A DNA stretch of 7,479 nucleotides, taken from positions 1 through 7,479 of the forward strand of contig JAUQWL010000130.1 of the NCBI GenBank assembly GCA_030835185.1, read 5' to 3'. The first letter of the stretch is position 1; the number at the start of each line of letters is the position of its first letter. This document shows, piece after piece, positions 1-6,160 of this stretch. Source of the DNA: Solirubrobacterales bacterium. GTDB taxonomy: Bacteria > Actinomycetota > Thermoleophilia > Solirubrobacterales > 70-9. The notes under the pieces were generated by a model. That model saw nothing but the letters and a program-made list of their open reading frames with translations. It searched no databases and was not told the DNA's origin. Made by a program: the position numbers and the translations under genes.

Positions 1-1
1 G

Positions 2-2059
2 CTACCGCTGTGCGTCAGCCGGGTCTGTCCAGGCCGACCAGTACGAGCCGATCCGGGCGGTGAAGGCCCCGGGTTCTTCGGCGTAGAGACGGCGGGCGAT
101 CGGAAGGCCCTCTTCGAGGATCTGCGACTGCTTGTGTTCGATCAGATCGACAAGGGCGGAGAGGTCCTCGGGCTCGGAGACGCCGGTCGCTTCGTCCCGC
201 TCACGGCGGCGGTCCAGCTCTTCCAGGAGGACCGAGAGGTCGTTGTAGTCACCGAGCAGTTCGGCGAGACGCCCTGCCTCCGCGATCGGGCCCTTCAGCC
301 CCTCGGACCAGACATCGCGAAGCAGGCGAAGCTCGTACCAGTGTTCCTTGACCCGCTTTCGCAGCGTGTGGATCTCGTCCGGCTCAGGCAGCGAACCTCT
401 GCCGGCCTGCCGCCCAACCGCCGCGAGAGACTTCCTGCCGCCACGGTAGGCACGCTCCAGGCCCGCGTCGAAAAGGCTCCATCCGGAACTCGTGAGTGGC
501 CAGTCGTCGATCCGCCTGCCGCCGGCCTCGATGTCGTCGGCCACCTGCCGGATGGTCCGGTCAAGGGATTGATCTGCCGCCGAAGCCGAGACTGCACGGC
601 GGCCTTCGTTCAGATCGGCGACGAGTCCGGCGACTGCCGGGGCATCGTCGGGGTAGTCCTCGAGCACTGAAGCGAGGGTTGTGGCAAGCACCTCGGCATC
701 ACGGGTATCGGAGAGCGATCTTGCCGCATCACCGAAGTGCCGTGTCTCCTTCCGGTATGTCTTCTTGCCGATCCCGCCGCGGATCAGGGTCAGCAGCGAA
801 CGCAGTTTCTTCATGTCCTTGCGGGCGGTGTGAATCGCTTCCGCACGTTCTTCCGGCGGACTCTCCCTGAGATTGGAAACCGCCGATTCGACGCGTCCCC
901 GGGCTACCCTGCGGATCTCGGAGGCCGTGTCCCCGCGACCCAGCCGGTAGCGGGTGGCCGTGGCAGGGTCGGGGTCCGCGGGCCGTGACGTCGTTTTTCG
1001 CTTCTCGCCACGGGCGGGAGTTGTGACTACGGCCGCCGCCGTCGCCGCTGCTCCGGGTGTGACGGCACTGGCGGAATCCGGGGTGCCGGCGCCTGTTTGC
1101 TGCGATCGGCGCGGCTCACCGATTTCGATCGTGAACTCGGCGACATCGGTCTCACCGGGCTGGACCGAGGTGAGGTCGCGGCCGCTCACCAGGGCGTTGG
1201 TCGGAGCCTTCATCGGTTCGAAGCAGATGAAACCGGCGTCGGCGGGCGCATACACCTGGCCGGCGCGGTAACCGCGTTCGAAGGTGACCGTGACCCGGGT
1301 GTCGGAGTCGCTGACCGCGAACTCGGCACCCTCGCTGACACCGGTGAAGGCGTCGTCGAGATCCTGGTCCGCGAGGGCGAAGGTCCGGGCTGCGACCGCC
1401 GTACTGTTGCCTGTCGGGATATGCCGGGAATCCGTCTCCAGCGAAGTCATGTCGGGCATCTCCACAGTCCAGTCGCCGCGCTCGCTGTCGGGCAGGGTGA
1501 GATACGGATGGAAGCCGTAGGCGAGCGGGACGGCCAGCTCGCCCACAGGCGTCACCGAGGTCTTCACGGCCAGCCGCCGGCCGGAAAGCCGGAACTCGAG
1601 CTCGAGACGGTGGGGGAAAGGGAACGTATCCAGCAACTCGGGGTAGGCACCGAAATCCAGGCTTGCCTTCAGCGAAGCCGAATCGAGGTTCTCGTCGGCG
1701 GAGGCGGTGGCGACATTCCAGAACGAGGAGGCCGCCAGCGTCCCGTGGATGGCCAATCCGTTTTCGTCCCGCCTGACCCGGTAGGCACCGGGATTGATCC
1801 TCGCCGGTCTGGGGCCGAATTTCCAGGAATCCCTGGCGAGCCGGTTCGCCCACGGGTAGAGGATCGGCAGGCCCATCGTGCTCGCCGACTCGACGTAGCT
1901 GCCGAGGCCGCCCCGCTGGTCGAGATACTCCTTTCCCTGCGAGGCGAGCGAGACGCAGATCATTCCGGCGCCCGGAACGAAGGTAGCCGAAAGCCCGCTG
2001 CCGGAGTCGAGCCTGATCGCCTTGAACGCCATGGGGTAATGATGAACCATGGATCGCAT
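2..2059 (-). CDS. Aldose 1-epimerase domain fused to a C-terminal CHAD domain
   Basis: This 685-residue protein has two domains. Residues about 10-315 form an aldose 1-epimerase (galactose mutarotase-like) beta-sandwich, which interconverts alpha and beta anomers of free sugars. Visible family landmarks are YPWANRL (N72, R73), a first catalytic-type His in GLAIHGTL (H105), a second in YGFHPYL (H184), the acidic pair in DLDDAF (D235, D236) and the catalytic-base Glu in CFEPMKAPTN (E281), so it looks catalytically intact. Residues about 316-375 are an Ala/Thr/Pro/Arg-rich linker. Residues about 376-670 are a CHAD domain with two helical halves, each opened by a His-plus-basic helix (IHTARKDMKKLR, H410; IHTLRKRVKEHW, H564) and each holding a D-rich motif (SLSDTRDAEVL; LLGDYNDLSVL). 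CHAD domains are known to bind polyphosphate. There is no signal peptide, so it is probably cytoplasmic. The start is uncertain: M1 (2059), M4 (2050) and M10 (2032) all lack a clear ribosome site, and M10 best matches where the epimerase fold begins. Domain calls are firm; joint function is inferred. Confidence 0.9.
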   Translation of the reverse strand: MRSMVHHYPMAFKAIRLDSGSGLSATFVPGAGMICVSLASQGKEYLDQRGGLGSYVESASTMGLPILYPWANRLARDSWKFGPRPARINPGAYRVRRDENGLAIHGTLAASSFWNVATASADENLDSASLKASLDFGAYPELLDTFPFPHRLELEFRLSGRRLAVKTSVTPVGELAVPLAYGFHPYLTLPDSERGDWTVEMPDMTSLETDSRHIPTGNSTAVAARTFALADQDLDDAFTGVSEGAEFAVSDSDTRVTVTFERGYRAGQVYAPADAGFICFEPMKAPTNALVSGRDLTSVQPGETDVAEFTIEIGEPRRSQQTGAGTPDSASAVTPGAAATAAAVVTTPARGEKRKTTSRPADPDPATATRYRLGRGDTASEIRRVARGRVESAVSNLRESPPEERAEAIHTARKDMKKLRSLLTLIRGGIGKKTYRKETRHFGDAARSLSDTRDAEVLATTLASVLEDYPDDAPAVAGLVADLNEGRRAVSASAADQSLDRTIRQVADDIEAGGRRIDDWPLTSSGWSLFDAGLERAYRGGRKSLAAVGRQAGRGSLPEPDEIHTLRKRVKEHWYELRLLRDVWSEGLKGPIAEAGRLAELLGDYNDLSVLLEELDRRRERDEATGVSEPEDLSALVDLIEHKQSQILEEGLPIARRLYAEEPGAFTARIGSYWSAWTDPADAQR

Positions 2060-2085
2060 GCGGGGGTTGCCGGAATTCGAGCGGT

Positions 2086-2092
2086 GGTGAGG
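2086..2092 (+). promoter_or_regulatory. Shine-Dalgarno site for the TTG-started kinase gene
   Basis: GGTGAGG lies 5 nt upstream of the TTG at 2098. The frame upstream of this TTG shows no ATG, GTG or TTG back to 2041, so this site decides the start. Confidence 0.55.
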
Positions 2093-2097
2093 CAGGC

Positions 2098-3012
2098 TTG
2101 ACGGCCACCGGTGAGCAGGAGGAGCCGGGCCGGGCTGCCGGTGAGGCCCTTGGTCTCGAAGTCGTCGGACTCGAGCCCTGCGCGGGCGGCGACATCAACC
2201 GTGCCTTCAGGCTGGAGCTGGAGGACTCGCGCAGCGCCTTCCTCAAGTGCCGGCCCGGGGCCGATGCGGTCGAGTTCGCGGATGAGGCCGCGGGACTGGC
2301 CTGGCTGGCCGAGCCGGCGGGGCTCAGGGTGCCAGAGGTACTGGCGGTCGTCGAAGATCCTTCGTGGCCCGGCCTCGTGCTCGAATGGGTCGAATCCGGA
2401 GGGGCGCTCTCCCCGGAAGGCGAAGAGGAGCTGGGCAGGGGCCTGGCCGTGGTTCATCTCTCGGGCGCCGGCCATCCCGGTGCCCGGGCTCCGGGCAGCG
2501 ATGGCGAAACGGTCCGTTTCGGCCGCGCCACGCTCGCCGCCCCGCCGGCAGACGGCAGCAGGCTGACCGTTTCCGGGCTCTACTCGTTGCGGATAGAAGA
2601 CCTGGCCCGGCAGGCTCTGGAGACCGGGGCGATCCAGCGGGGGGACGCAGCCGCCATATCCAGGGCCGCTGAAGAAATCGACAGGTTCAGCGGACCTCCG
2701 GTGCCGCCGGCCCGGCTCCACGGCGACCTCTGGACCGGGAACATGATTGCCGATCGCGACGGACGGCCCTGGCTGATCGATCCGGCCCCGTACGGGGGAC
2801 ATCCGGAAATCGATCTGGCGATGCTGGAGCTCTTCGGCGCGCCCTCGCAGCGCTTCCTCGGCGCCTACCGGGAAGTCGCGCCACTGGCGGACGGTGCCGG
2901 GGAGCGCAGGCTTCTGTGGCAGATCCAGCCGCTGCTCGTGCACGCGGTGCTGTTCGGCGGCCACTACGGCGCGGCCGCCGTCCGGGCCGCTCTCAACTAC
3001 GTCGGACGGTGA
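2098..3012 (+). CDS. Fructosamine kinase family protein (APH-like kinase fold)
   Basis: This 304-residue protein of the fructosamine/ketosamine kinase branch of the aminoglycoside-phosphotransferase fold would phosphorylate sugar adducts (ketoamines) on amines or proteins using ATP; the true substrate is not shown by sequence. Visible parts are a nucleotide loop (CAGGDINRAFRLEL, 28-41), the likely ATP-binding Lys K50 in AFLKC, the helix Glu E63 in FADEAAGLAWL, a hinge-like LVLEWVE (93-99), the catalytic loop LHGDLWTGN (D210, N215), and the metal-binding DPAPYGGHPEIDLAM (D228 onward). The last two are close to the family pattern HGDLWxGN and DPAxxxGxxExDLAM. Length is normal for the family (about 290). 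The start is TTG with a good Shine-Dalgarno. The gene is divergent from the epimerase-CHAD gene (38 bp apart), so its promoter must sit in the short spacer or inside the neighbour's 5' end. It ends 14 bp from the convergent regulator gene. Family confidence is high; the exact substrate is unknown. Confidence 0.88.
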   Translation: MTATGEQEEPGRAAGEALGLEVVGLEPCAGGDINRAFRLELEDSRSAFLKCRPGADAVEFADEAAGLAWLAEPAGLRVPEVLAVVEDPSWPGLVLEWVESGGALSPEGEEELGRGLAVVHLSGAGHPGARAPGSDGETVRFGRATLAAPPADGSRLTVSGLYSLRIEDLARQALETGAIQRGDAAAISRAAEEIDRFSGPPVPPARLHGDLWTGNMIADRDGRPWLIDPAPYGGHPEIDLAMLELFGAPSQRFLGAYREVAPLADGAGERRLLWQIQPLLVHAVLFGGHYGAAAVRAALNYVGR

Positions 3013-3026
3013 GGCCCGGTCCGGGT

Positions 3027-4172
3027 TCAGTCGGAGCCGAACTCCGTCATGGGGCGTTCCTTCCCTCGGAGCGAGAGCTCCAGTTCGAACCTGGACTCGG
3101 GGTCGTCGAGGGAGTCACCGAACAGTTCCCGCAGCCGGGCCACGCGGTAGCGGGCGGTCTGCGGGTGGATGTGGAGGGAGCGCGCCATCTCTGCCGCATT
3201 GCCCCGGTGCTCCAGCCAGGCAGCCGTCGTCTCGACCATCCGCACCCTGGCGCCCGGCGTCAGGTCTTCCAGCGGTGCCAGCCTGCTGCGGCCCAGCCTC
3301 GAAATCAGGTCGCGGCTTTCGAAGAGGGCGAGCTCGACCAGGTGTTCGTCCACCCTGACCAGGCCGGCGCCGCGGATCGCTCCTGCCTCGATCGCCCGAA
3401 AGGCACCACGAGCCAGCCGCCACGAGTTCGCGAGCTCCGATGGTGGCAACTCCGGCCCCAGCGCCGCCGGACGGTCGGTTACCGCATTCTCGATGAGCCT
3501 CAGCCTGCCGGGGCCGCCCGCGTCGGGGACGATTATGCAGCCGGTCGCATCGACCGTGGCCGAGATCACCTCGTTCGGGAGGAAACGGGTGATCTCGGCC
3601 AGGTCGCGCTCGTGACAGGAAAGTGTCGAGGCACTCCTCGGCATCTGCCAGGAGGTTGCCGCGCAAAGGGACTCGAGTTCGGCCGGGCCGGCCTGCGGTG
3701 AACGCATCAGGGCCGAAACCAGTTGACGTTCGCGGCGGAACCTCTCGCCGAGGGTCTCCGACTGGGCCTCGGCGAACCCTTCCGTTGAATCCGACGAAAG
3801 CTCATCGATGTATACGAAGATCGACTCGGCCAGCAGGCTCAGGGTCTTGCCGTCGAGATCGGCTTCGAGGCCGACGGCCGCGATCCGCCGCCAGGCGATC
3901 CTCGCACCTACCCGGTAGGCGGCCTGGAGCGAATCCAGCGCCCGTCCGGTCCTGAACTCGCCCCGTCCCAGTTCCGCATAGACCTCGCGCCCCGGTCCCC
4001 GGTCGGCGTCCGGATCCCGGATCAGGCCGACGAACTGCCGTAGCGCTTCGGTGACCCCGCGGTGCACCCCGCGCCCGAATCTGCCTTCGAGAGGCATCGC
4101 ATAGTCGGGGATCTCCCGGCCGATCGTCTCGAGGATCTCTGCCGCAACGGCCGGAAGTTCCGGCTCGATCAC
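3027..4172 (-). CDS. PucR/CdaR-type transcriptional regulator with C-terminal HTH
   Basis: This 381-residue cytoplasmic DNA-binding regulator ends in the HTH typical of PucR/CdaR proteins: residues about 308-368 hold RMVETTAAWLEHRGN, then the recognition region AAEMARSLHIHPQTARYRVARL (326-347). The N-terminal part (about 1-150) is all-helical, with GREVYAELGRGEFRTGR and SLQAAYRVGARIAWRR, and resembles the RsbR-type/PucR N-terminal helical region found in many actinobacterial members. The middle (about 150-300) is probably the divergent GGDEF-like linker domain of this group; I see no ligand motif. The annotated start is GTG at 4172, with GAGG 8 nt upstream as a weak ribosome site. The same frame stays open further upstream back to a TAG at 4269-4271, so the true N-terminus may be longer (see findings). 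The gene is divergent from the desaturase, which makes that gene its natural candidate target, and it may regulate itself. Ligand and target remain inferred. Confidence 0.87.
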   Translation of the reverse strand: MIEPELPAVAAEILETIGREIPDYAMPLEGRFGRGVHRGVTEALRQFVGLIRDPDADRGPGREVYAELGRGEFRTGRALDSLQAAYRVGARIAWRRIAAVGLEADLDGKTLSLLAESIFVYIDELSSDSTEGFAEAQSETLGERFRRERQLVSALMRSPQAGPAELESLCAATSWQMPRSASTLSCHERDLAEITRFLPNEVISATVDATGCIIVPDAGGPGRLRLIENAVTDRPAALGPELPPSELANSWRLARGAFRAIEAGAIRGAGLVRVDEHLVELALFESRDLISRLGRSRLAPLEDLTPGARVRMVETTAAWLEHRGNAAEMARSLHIHPQTARYRVARLRELFGDSLDDPESRFELELSLRGKERPMTEFGSD

Positions 4173-4221
4173 ATCGGCGACCTCGGGTTGCAGGCTCCTC
4201 CACGGTTCTTGTTCCAGAGAA

Positions 4222-4251
4222 ATTATAAGAGAAGTTATAACAATCTGTTCA
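4222..4251 (-). promoter_or_regulatory. Predicted promoter of the PucR-type regulator
   Basis: On the minus strand a perfect TATAAT (4222-4227) lies 18 nt downstream of TGAACA (4246-4251), which matches the -35 consensus at four of six positions. Expected transcription start is near 4215, giving a leader of about 43 nt to the GTG at 4172. The region is very AT-rich for this genome. It was read by eye only. Confidence 0.45.
4223..4240. repeat. Tandem TTATAA hexamers
   Basis: Two identical self-palindromic hexamers TTATAA (4223-4228 and 4235-4240) are spaced 12 bp start to start, about one helical turn. They overlap the predicted -10 of the regulator gene. They may be promoter elements on either strand, binding half-sites, or chance in an AT-rich patch. 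Confidence 0.4.
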
Positions 4252-4265
4252 GACGGCTTGTCTGA
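4249..4265. promoter_or_regulatory. 17-bp palindrome, candidate operator
   Basis: TCAGAC-GGCTT-GTCTGA is an inverted repeat with perfect 6-bp arms and a 5-bp centre. A second, overlapping inverted repeat, TCTG-TT-CAGA, lies at 4244-4253, so TCTG/CAGA half-sites occur three times in 22 bp. The palindrome overlaps the regulator's predicted -35 and sits just upstream of the desaturase's extended -10, a placement suited to an operator controlling both genes. Which protein binds is inferred; the adjacent PucR-type regulator is the first candidate. Confidence 0.45.
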
Positions 4266-4280
4266 TGGCTAAGAAGTACT

Positions 4281-4300
4281 TGGTATATGACAACTAATCT
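4281..4300 (+). promoter_or_regulatory. Predicted -10 region(s) of the desaturase gene
   Basis: Two alternatives are visible. An extended -10, TGGTATATG (4281-4289), would start transcription near 4296 and leave a leader of under 10 nt. A TANNNT hexamer, TAATCT (4295-4300), lies exactly 6 nt before the second ATG (4307) and would give a leaderless message. No convincing -35 was found. AAGTACTT (4274-4281), an 8-bp palindrome, sits just upstream. Confidence 0.4.
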
Positions 4301-4303
4301 CGG

Positions 4304-5293
4304 ATGATGGAAAATGCAACCGGGCCGTCGGCAGTCGCCGGCAGCAAGCGCGCCCCCGACCGGATCACCGATTCGGACAAGCCGGAGATGGCCACCGTCG
4401 ACAAGATCGGCAACCTGATTTCAGTCGCCCTTCCGTTTGTCGCGATGATCGGGGCGATCGTGCTCTTCTGGAATCAGTTCGTCAGCTTCACCGACCTGTC
4501 GATCCTTCTCGTCATGTACGTGCTGACCGGCTTGGGGATAACGGTCGGGTTTCACCGCCTGCTGACCCACCGCGCGTTTCAGACCTACAGACCCATCCAG
4601 TACGGCTTCGCCATCCTCGGCTCGATGTCAGTCCAGGGGCCGGTCAACACCTGGGTCGCCGACCACCGCAAGCACCATGCACACACCGACCGCGAGGGCG
4701 ACCCTCACAGTCCTCACGTCGGTCATGGCGACGGCCTGAAGGGCGTGATCGGCGGCCTCTGGCATGCGCACGTCGGCTGGTCGTTCAGGGACCACGGCCT
4801 GGCCGACGAGAAGAAGTATGCCCGTGAGCTCAACGAAGATCCCGGCATGAGATGGATCAGCAAGTACTTCCTGGTCTTCCTGGTGATCAGCCTTGCGATC
4901 CCGACCGCCGCCGGCTATCTGATCAGCGGCACCCTCGCCGGGGCCGCGACCGGCCTGCTCTGGGGAGGCCTGGTGCGAATCTTCCTGGTCCACCACGTCA
5001 CCTGGAGCATCAACTCGGTCTGCCACTTCATGGGCACTCGCCGCTTCGATACCGACGACGAATCGACCAATGTCTTCTGGCTCGCACTGCCGTCTTTCGG
5101 CGAGGCCTGGCACCACAACCACCACGCCTTCCCGCGCTCTGCCGACAACGGTCTGCGCCGACGTGAACTGGATCCGTCAGCCTGGGTGATCACCGGCCTG
5201 GAGAAGGCCGGCCTGGCGTGGAACGTCGTTCGGATCACCCCGGAGAGGCAGCACCAGCGACTGGCCGGCAACCTGCCGGCCGGCCCGCCCTGA
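4304..5293 (+). CDS. Membrane fatty-acid (acyl-CoA type) desaturase
   Basis: This 329-residue integral-membrane di-iron desaturase of the stearoyl-CoA desaturase-like family puts a double bond, probably at delta-9, into saturated acyl chains and so tunes membrane fluidity. The full metal-binding set is visible: box I HRLLTH (H84, H89), box II HRKHH (H121, H124, H125), box III HHNHH (H270-H274), plus WSINSVCH (N237, H241), the extra Asn/His pair seen in SCD enzymes. Hydrophobic segments at about 40-58, 62-82, 188-208 and 211-229 give the usual four-helix layout with cytoplasmic His boxes. Residues 1-30 are a hydrophilic tail. Length is normal. The start is ATG 4304 or the immediately following ATG 4307; neither has a Shine-Dalgarno, and the -10 spacing favours 4307. 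No electron-donor gene is adjacent. The gene is divergent from the PucR-type regulator, its likely controller. Acyl-CoA versus acyl-ACP or lipid-linked substrate cannot be settled from sequence. Confidence 0.93.
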   Translation: MMENATGPSAVAGSKRAPDRITDSDKPEMATVDKIGNLISVALPFVAMIGAIVLFWNQFVSFTDLSILLVMYVLTGLGITVGFHRLLTHRAFQTYRPIQYGFAILGSMSVQGPVNTWVADHRKHHAHTDREGDPHSPHVGHGDGLKGVIGGLWHAHVGWSFRDHGLADEKKYARELNEDPGMRWISKYFLVFLVISLAIPTAAGYLISGTLAGAATGLLWGGLVRIFLVHHVTWSINSVCHFMGTRRFDTDDESTNVFWLALPSFGEAWHHNHHAFPRSADNGLRRRELDPSAWVITGLEKAGLAWNVVRITPERQHQRLAGNLPAGPP

Positions 5294-5303
5294 GCCGGCC
5301 ATT

Positions 5304-5326
5304 CCGTCGGGCCCGGACGGCCGGGC
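5304..5326. terminator. GC-rich hairpin between convergent genes
   Basis: The 65-bp gap between the desaturase stop and the end of the greA operon holds overlapping hairpins: GCCCGG-ACGG-CCGGGC (5311-5326, 6-bp stem, 4-nt loop) and CCGTC/GACGG (5304-5308 with 5316-5320). Position suggests a bidirectional terminator, but no T-run follows on either strand, so it is not a canonical intrinsic terminator. Confidence 0.35.
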
Positions 5327-5358
5327 ACGGTGCTTGCCAGAACTGCGATCCGGGTGAC

Positions 5359-5643
5359 TCAGGTTCCGGAGGAGGGGCCGGTGAAAGCCTTCATGACGAG
5401 TTCCTGGACCCTGCCACGGTCTTCTTTGGCGACCATCGGAGCTTCCCTTGTCGGGATCACGAGCTGAAAGAACTCCTTGCGTTCCTCCTCGCTCAGGTTG
5501 CTGTAGAGCCGCTGCGTGTGGTGACTGAGCCACTTGGCACGCATCCAGACGGCGGGCCAGTCGACCTGCCTGGCGTAACTCCAGGCGCGCATGCCCATGC
5601 CCGCCATCGCACCCGCTTTCGCCGCTTTCGATTCCTTCGCCAT
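5359..5643 (-). CDS. Small conserved-looking protein of unknown function, downstream of greA
   Basis: This is a 94-residue protein that I do not recognise. It begins with a basic/Ala-Gly-Met stretch (AKESKAAKAGAMAGMGM), followed by a Trp-rich basic amphipathic region (residues 20-40: W21, W29, W33, W38), then the helix LSEEERKEFFQLV (50-62), then a basic-acidic tail. There is no Cys, so no zinc site, and no signal peptide or clear membrane helix. Its ATG is 4 nt after the greA stop with no good ribosome site (nearest GAGG is 13 nt away), which points to translational coupling with greA. The tight spacing, same strand and protein-like composition support a real gene. A nucleic-acid- or membrane-associated role is possible because of the Trp/Lys/Arg content, but this is a guess. 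Confidence 0.72.
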   Translation of the reverse strand: MAKESKAAKAGAMAGMGMRAWSYARQVDWPAVWMRAKWLSHHTQRLYSNLSEEERKEFFQLVIPTREAPMVAKEDRGRVQELVMKAFTGPSSGT

Positions 5644-5647
5644 GGAT

Positions 5648-6127
5648 TCAGGCCAGCCTCGAGATCGTGAAGGAGCGCGGACCCTTGGGAGTGTTTACCT
5701 CCACCCGTTCGCCGACGGCTTTGTTCTGAAGCGCCTGGCCGACCGGCGACTCGGCGGACAGGCGACCCTCGGCGAGGCTGGCCTCGGTCGATCCGACCAG
5801 CGTCCAGGTGTACTCGCGCCCCTCGGTGTCGGTCACGACCGCGGTCCGGCCGAAGCTGAACGTATCAGCGGCGCTTTCGTCGGCCTCGACCACGACGGCG
5901 TCGAGCAGTCGCTCGCGGGCGCGTTTGATCCGGGTCTCAAGGTGGGCCTGGTCATCTTTGGCGATGTGGTATTCGGCGTTCTCTTTGAGGTCGCCCATCG
6001 CGCGTGCGACCTTCAGCCGCTCGGCGATCTTCTCTCTCTCCGGTCCTTCCAAATTCTCTATCTCGGCCTTGAGGGCATCGAGACCTTCGGCGGTTATCGC
6101 TTCGCCCGGTGTCCTGCTCTGCTTCAT
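5648..6127 (-). CDS. greA: Transcription elongation factor GreA
   Basis: This 159-residue GreA stimulates RNA polymerase to cleave backtracked RNA and so rescues stalled elongation. The N-terminal coiled coil (about 13-80) carries the hallmark tip ARAMGDLKENAEYHIAKDD, with the acidic tip residues D46 and E49 that reach the polymerase active site. The C-terminal FKBP-like domain (about 85-159) has the family motif SPVGQAL and ends VNTPKGPRSFTISRL. Length matches the family (about 158). The ATG at 6127 is the only start, because an in-frame TAG lies 9 nt upstream. There is no good Shine-Dalgarno; instead TAGAGT lies 6 nt before the ATG, consistent with a leaderless message. It is followed 4 bp later by a 94-residue unknown gene, likely co-transcribed, and is divergent from an MFS exporter. 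Confidence 0.96.
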   Translation of the reverse strand: MKQSRTPGEAITAEGLDALKAEIENLEGPEREKIAERLKVARAMGDLKENAEYHIAKDDQAHLETRIKRARERLLDAVVVEADESAADTFSFGRTAVVTDTEGREYTWTLVGSTEASLAEGRLSAESPVGQALQNKAVGERVEVNTPKGPRSFTISRLA

Positions 6128-6133
6128 GCCCCC

Positions 6134-6139
6134 ACTCTA
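6134..6139 (-). promoter_or_regulatory. Predicted -10 of greA (leaderless arrangement)
   Basis: On the minus strand TAGAGT fits TANNNT and ends exactly 6 nt before the greA ATG, placing the expected transcription start at or next to the A of ATG. No clear -35 was found. Confidence 0.4.
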
Positions 6140-6160
6140 AGCGCTGGGAGTCTGCTCCTG

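Noticed and set aside
1097..2101. Long open frame of 334 codons on the plus strand opposite the epimerase gene
   Set aside because: It is Gly/Arg/Val-rich with no recognisable motif and lies fully antisense to a gene with clear catalytic motifs; long antisense frames are expected at high GC.
1960..2964. Open frames of 334 and 364 codons on the minus strand across the kinase/epimerase junction (1960-2964, 1152-2246)
   Set aside because: Low-complexity Arg/Pro/Ala composition; they overlap well-supported genes and show no domain.
3013..3026. GGCCCGGTCCGGG between the convergent kinase and regulator genes as a terminator
   Set aside because: The inverted repeat has too short a loop for its arms to pair fully and no T-run follows; the gap is only 14 bp.
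4298..4390. Desaturase start at Met28 (ATG 4385)
   Set aside because: A GGAG abuts that ATG directly with no spacing, and the frame upstream is open and protein-like to ATG 4304/4307, close to a plausible promoter.
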